Of a stretch of DNA of 64,000 bases, positions 63,555 through 64,000 are shown in pieces. The number at the start of each line of letters is the position of its first letter. Position 1 is the first letter of the stretch. Made by a program: the position numbers and the translations under genes. The notes under the pieces are model-generated. The model was given only the letters and a program-made list of their open reading frames with translations, searched no databases and was not told the origin of the DNA. Source of the stretch: Gammaproteobacteria bacterium (GTDB lineage Bacteria; Pseudomonadota; Gammaproteobacteria; Steroidobacterales; GCA-2729495); the NCBI GenBank assembly GCA_003695765.1, contig RFHQ01000003.1, forward strand, positions 1-64,000, read 5' to 3'.

Positions 63555-64000
63555 ATGGCAGAACAGCAGGCAGCCCGGCCGCTGGACGGAATCCGGGTCA
63601 TCGAGGTGGGCCAGTTACTCGCAGGGCCGTTCACCGGCAGCATCCTCGGCTATTTCGGCGCCGAGGTCATCAAGGTCGAGACGCCGGTCACCGGCGATCC
63701 GATCCGGAAATGGCGGATCCTCAAGAACGGCACCTCGCTCTGGTGGTACAGCCTGTCGCGCAACAAGAAGTGCGTGACCGCGAACCTGCGCAGCGACGAA
63801 GGTCGTGACCTCGTCCGGAGACTGGTCGACAAGGCCGATGTCCTGGTCGAGAACTTCCGTCCCGGGACCATGGAAAAGTGGGGGCTGGGTCCGGAGGATT
63901 TCCGCGAATCGAATCCCGGGCTCGTCTATGCGCGGATCTCCGGCTACGGTCAGACCGGTCCGAATGCCGGCAAACCGGGCTTTGCCTCGGTGTGCGAAGG
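63555..64000 (+). CDS. CaiB/BaiF-family CoA-transferase, N-terminal part (truncated by window edge)
   Basis: LDGIRVIEVGQLLAGPFTGSILGYFGAEVIKVETPVTGDPIRKW; KKCVTANLRSDEGRDLVRRLV; ENFRPGTMEKWGLG. Confidence 0.93.
   Translation, partial: MAEQQAARPLDGIRVIEVGQLLAGPFTGSILGYFGAEVIKVETPVTGDPIRKWRILKNGTSLWWYSLSRNKKCVTANLRSDEGRDLVRRLVDKADVLVENFRPGTMEKWGLGPEDFRESNPGLVYARISGYGQTGPNAGKPGFASVCE

Overview
This is a GC-rich bacterial chromosomal window. Gene content and order are most consistent with a gammaproteobacterium. I see no transposases, prophage, CRISPR array or rRNA. It carries mostly housekeeping genes in recognisable clusters: the end of a RecB/AddA-like helicase-nuclease; type II secretion genes gspG-N; a rhombosortase-like rhomboid protease; fabG-acpP-fabF-pabB-pabC-mltG-tmk-holB-pilZ; a fadB/J-like bifunctional enzyme; a TIR-like protein; a malic enzyme; a complete ccmA-I cytochrome c maturation cluster; an FHA-domain protein; a ClC channel; three tRNA genes; pgsA, uvrC, a family 5-like UDG, class II DAHP synthase, an nfeD/slipin pair, mazG, NUDIX, fumC, purB, mnmA, acnA, sir2, tatD, thrC and thrA; an EVE/PUA-like + HNH protein; a P-loop ATPase; a LinB-like haloalkane dehalogenase; and a CoA-transferase. 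The standout is the tRNA-Leu(UAA) gene downstream of pgsA-tRNA-Gly-tRNA-Cys on the minus strand (36517-36825). It is split inside the anticodon (U34|A35) by a 222-nt sequence with the conserved core of a group I intron, closely resembling the cyanobacterial/plastid trnL intron. No ORF-track entry describes it. Secondary items include an HNH protein whose first catalytic-position His is Tyr, an orphan TIR-like protein, and a rhombosortase divergent from a partial type II secretion operon. All family calls come from reading translations and motifs by eye; no database search was run.
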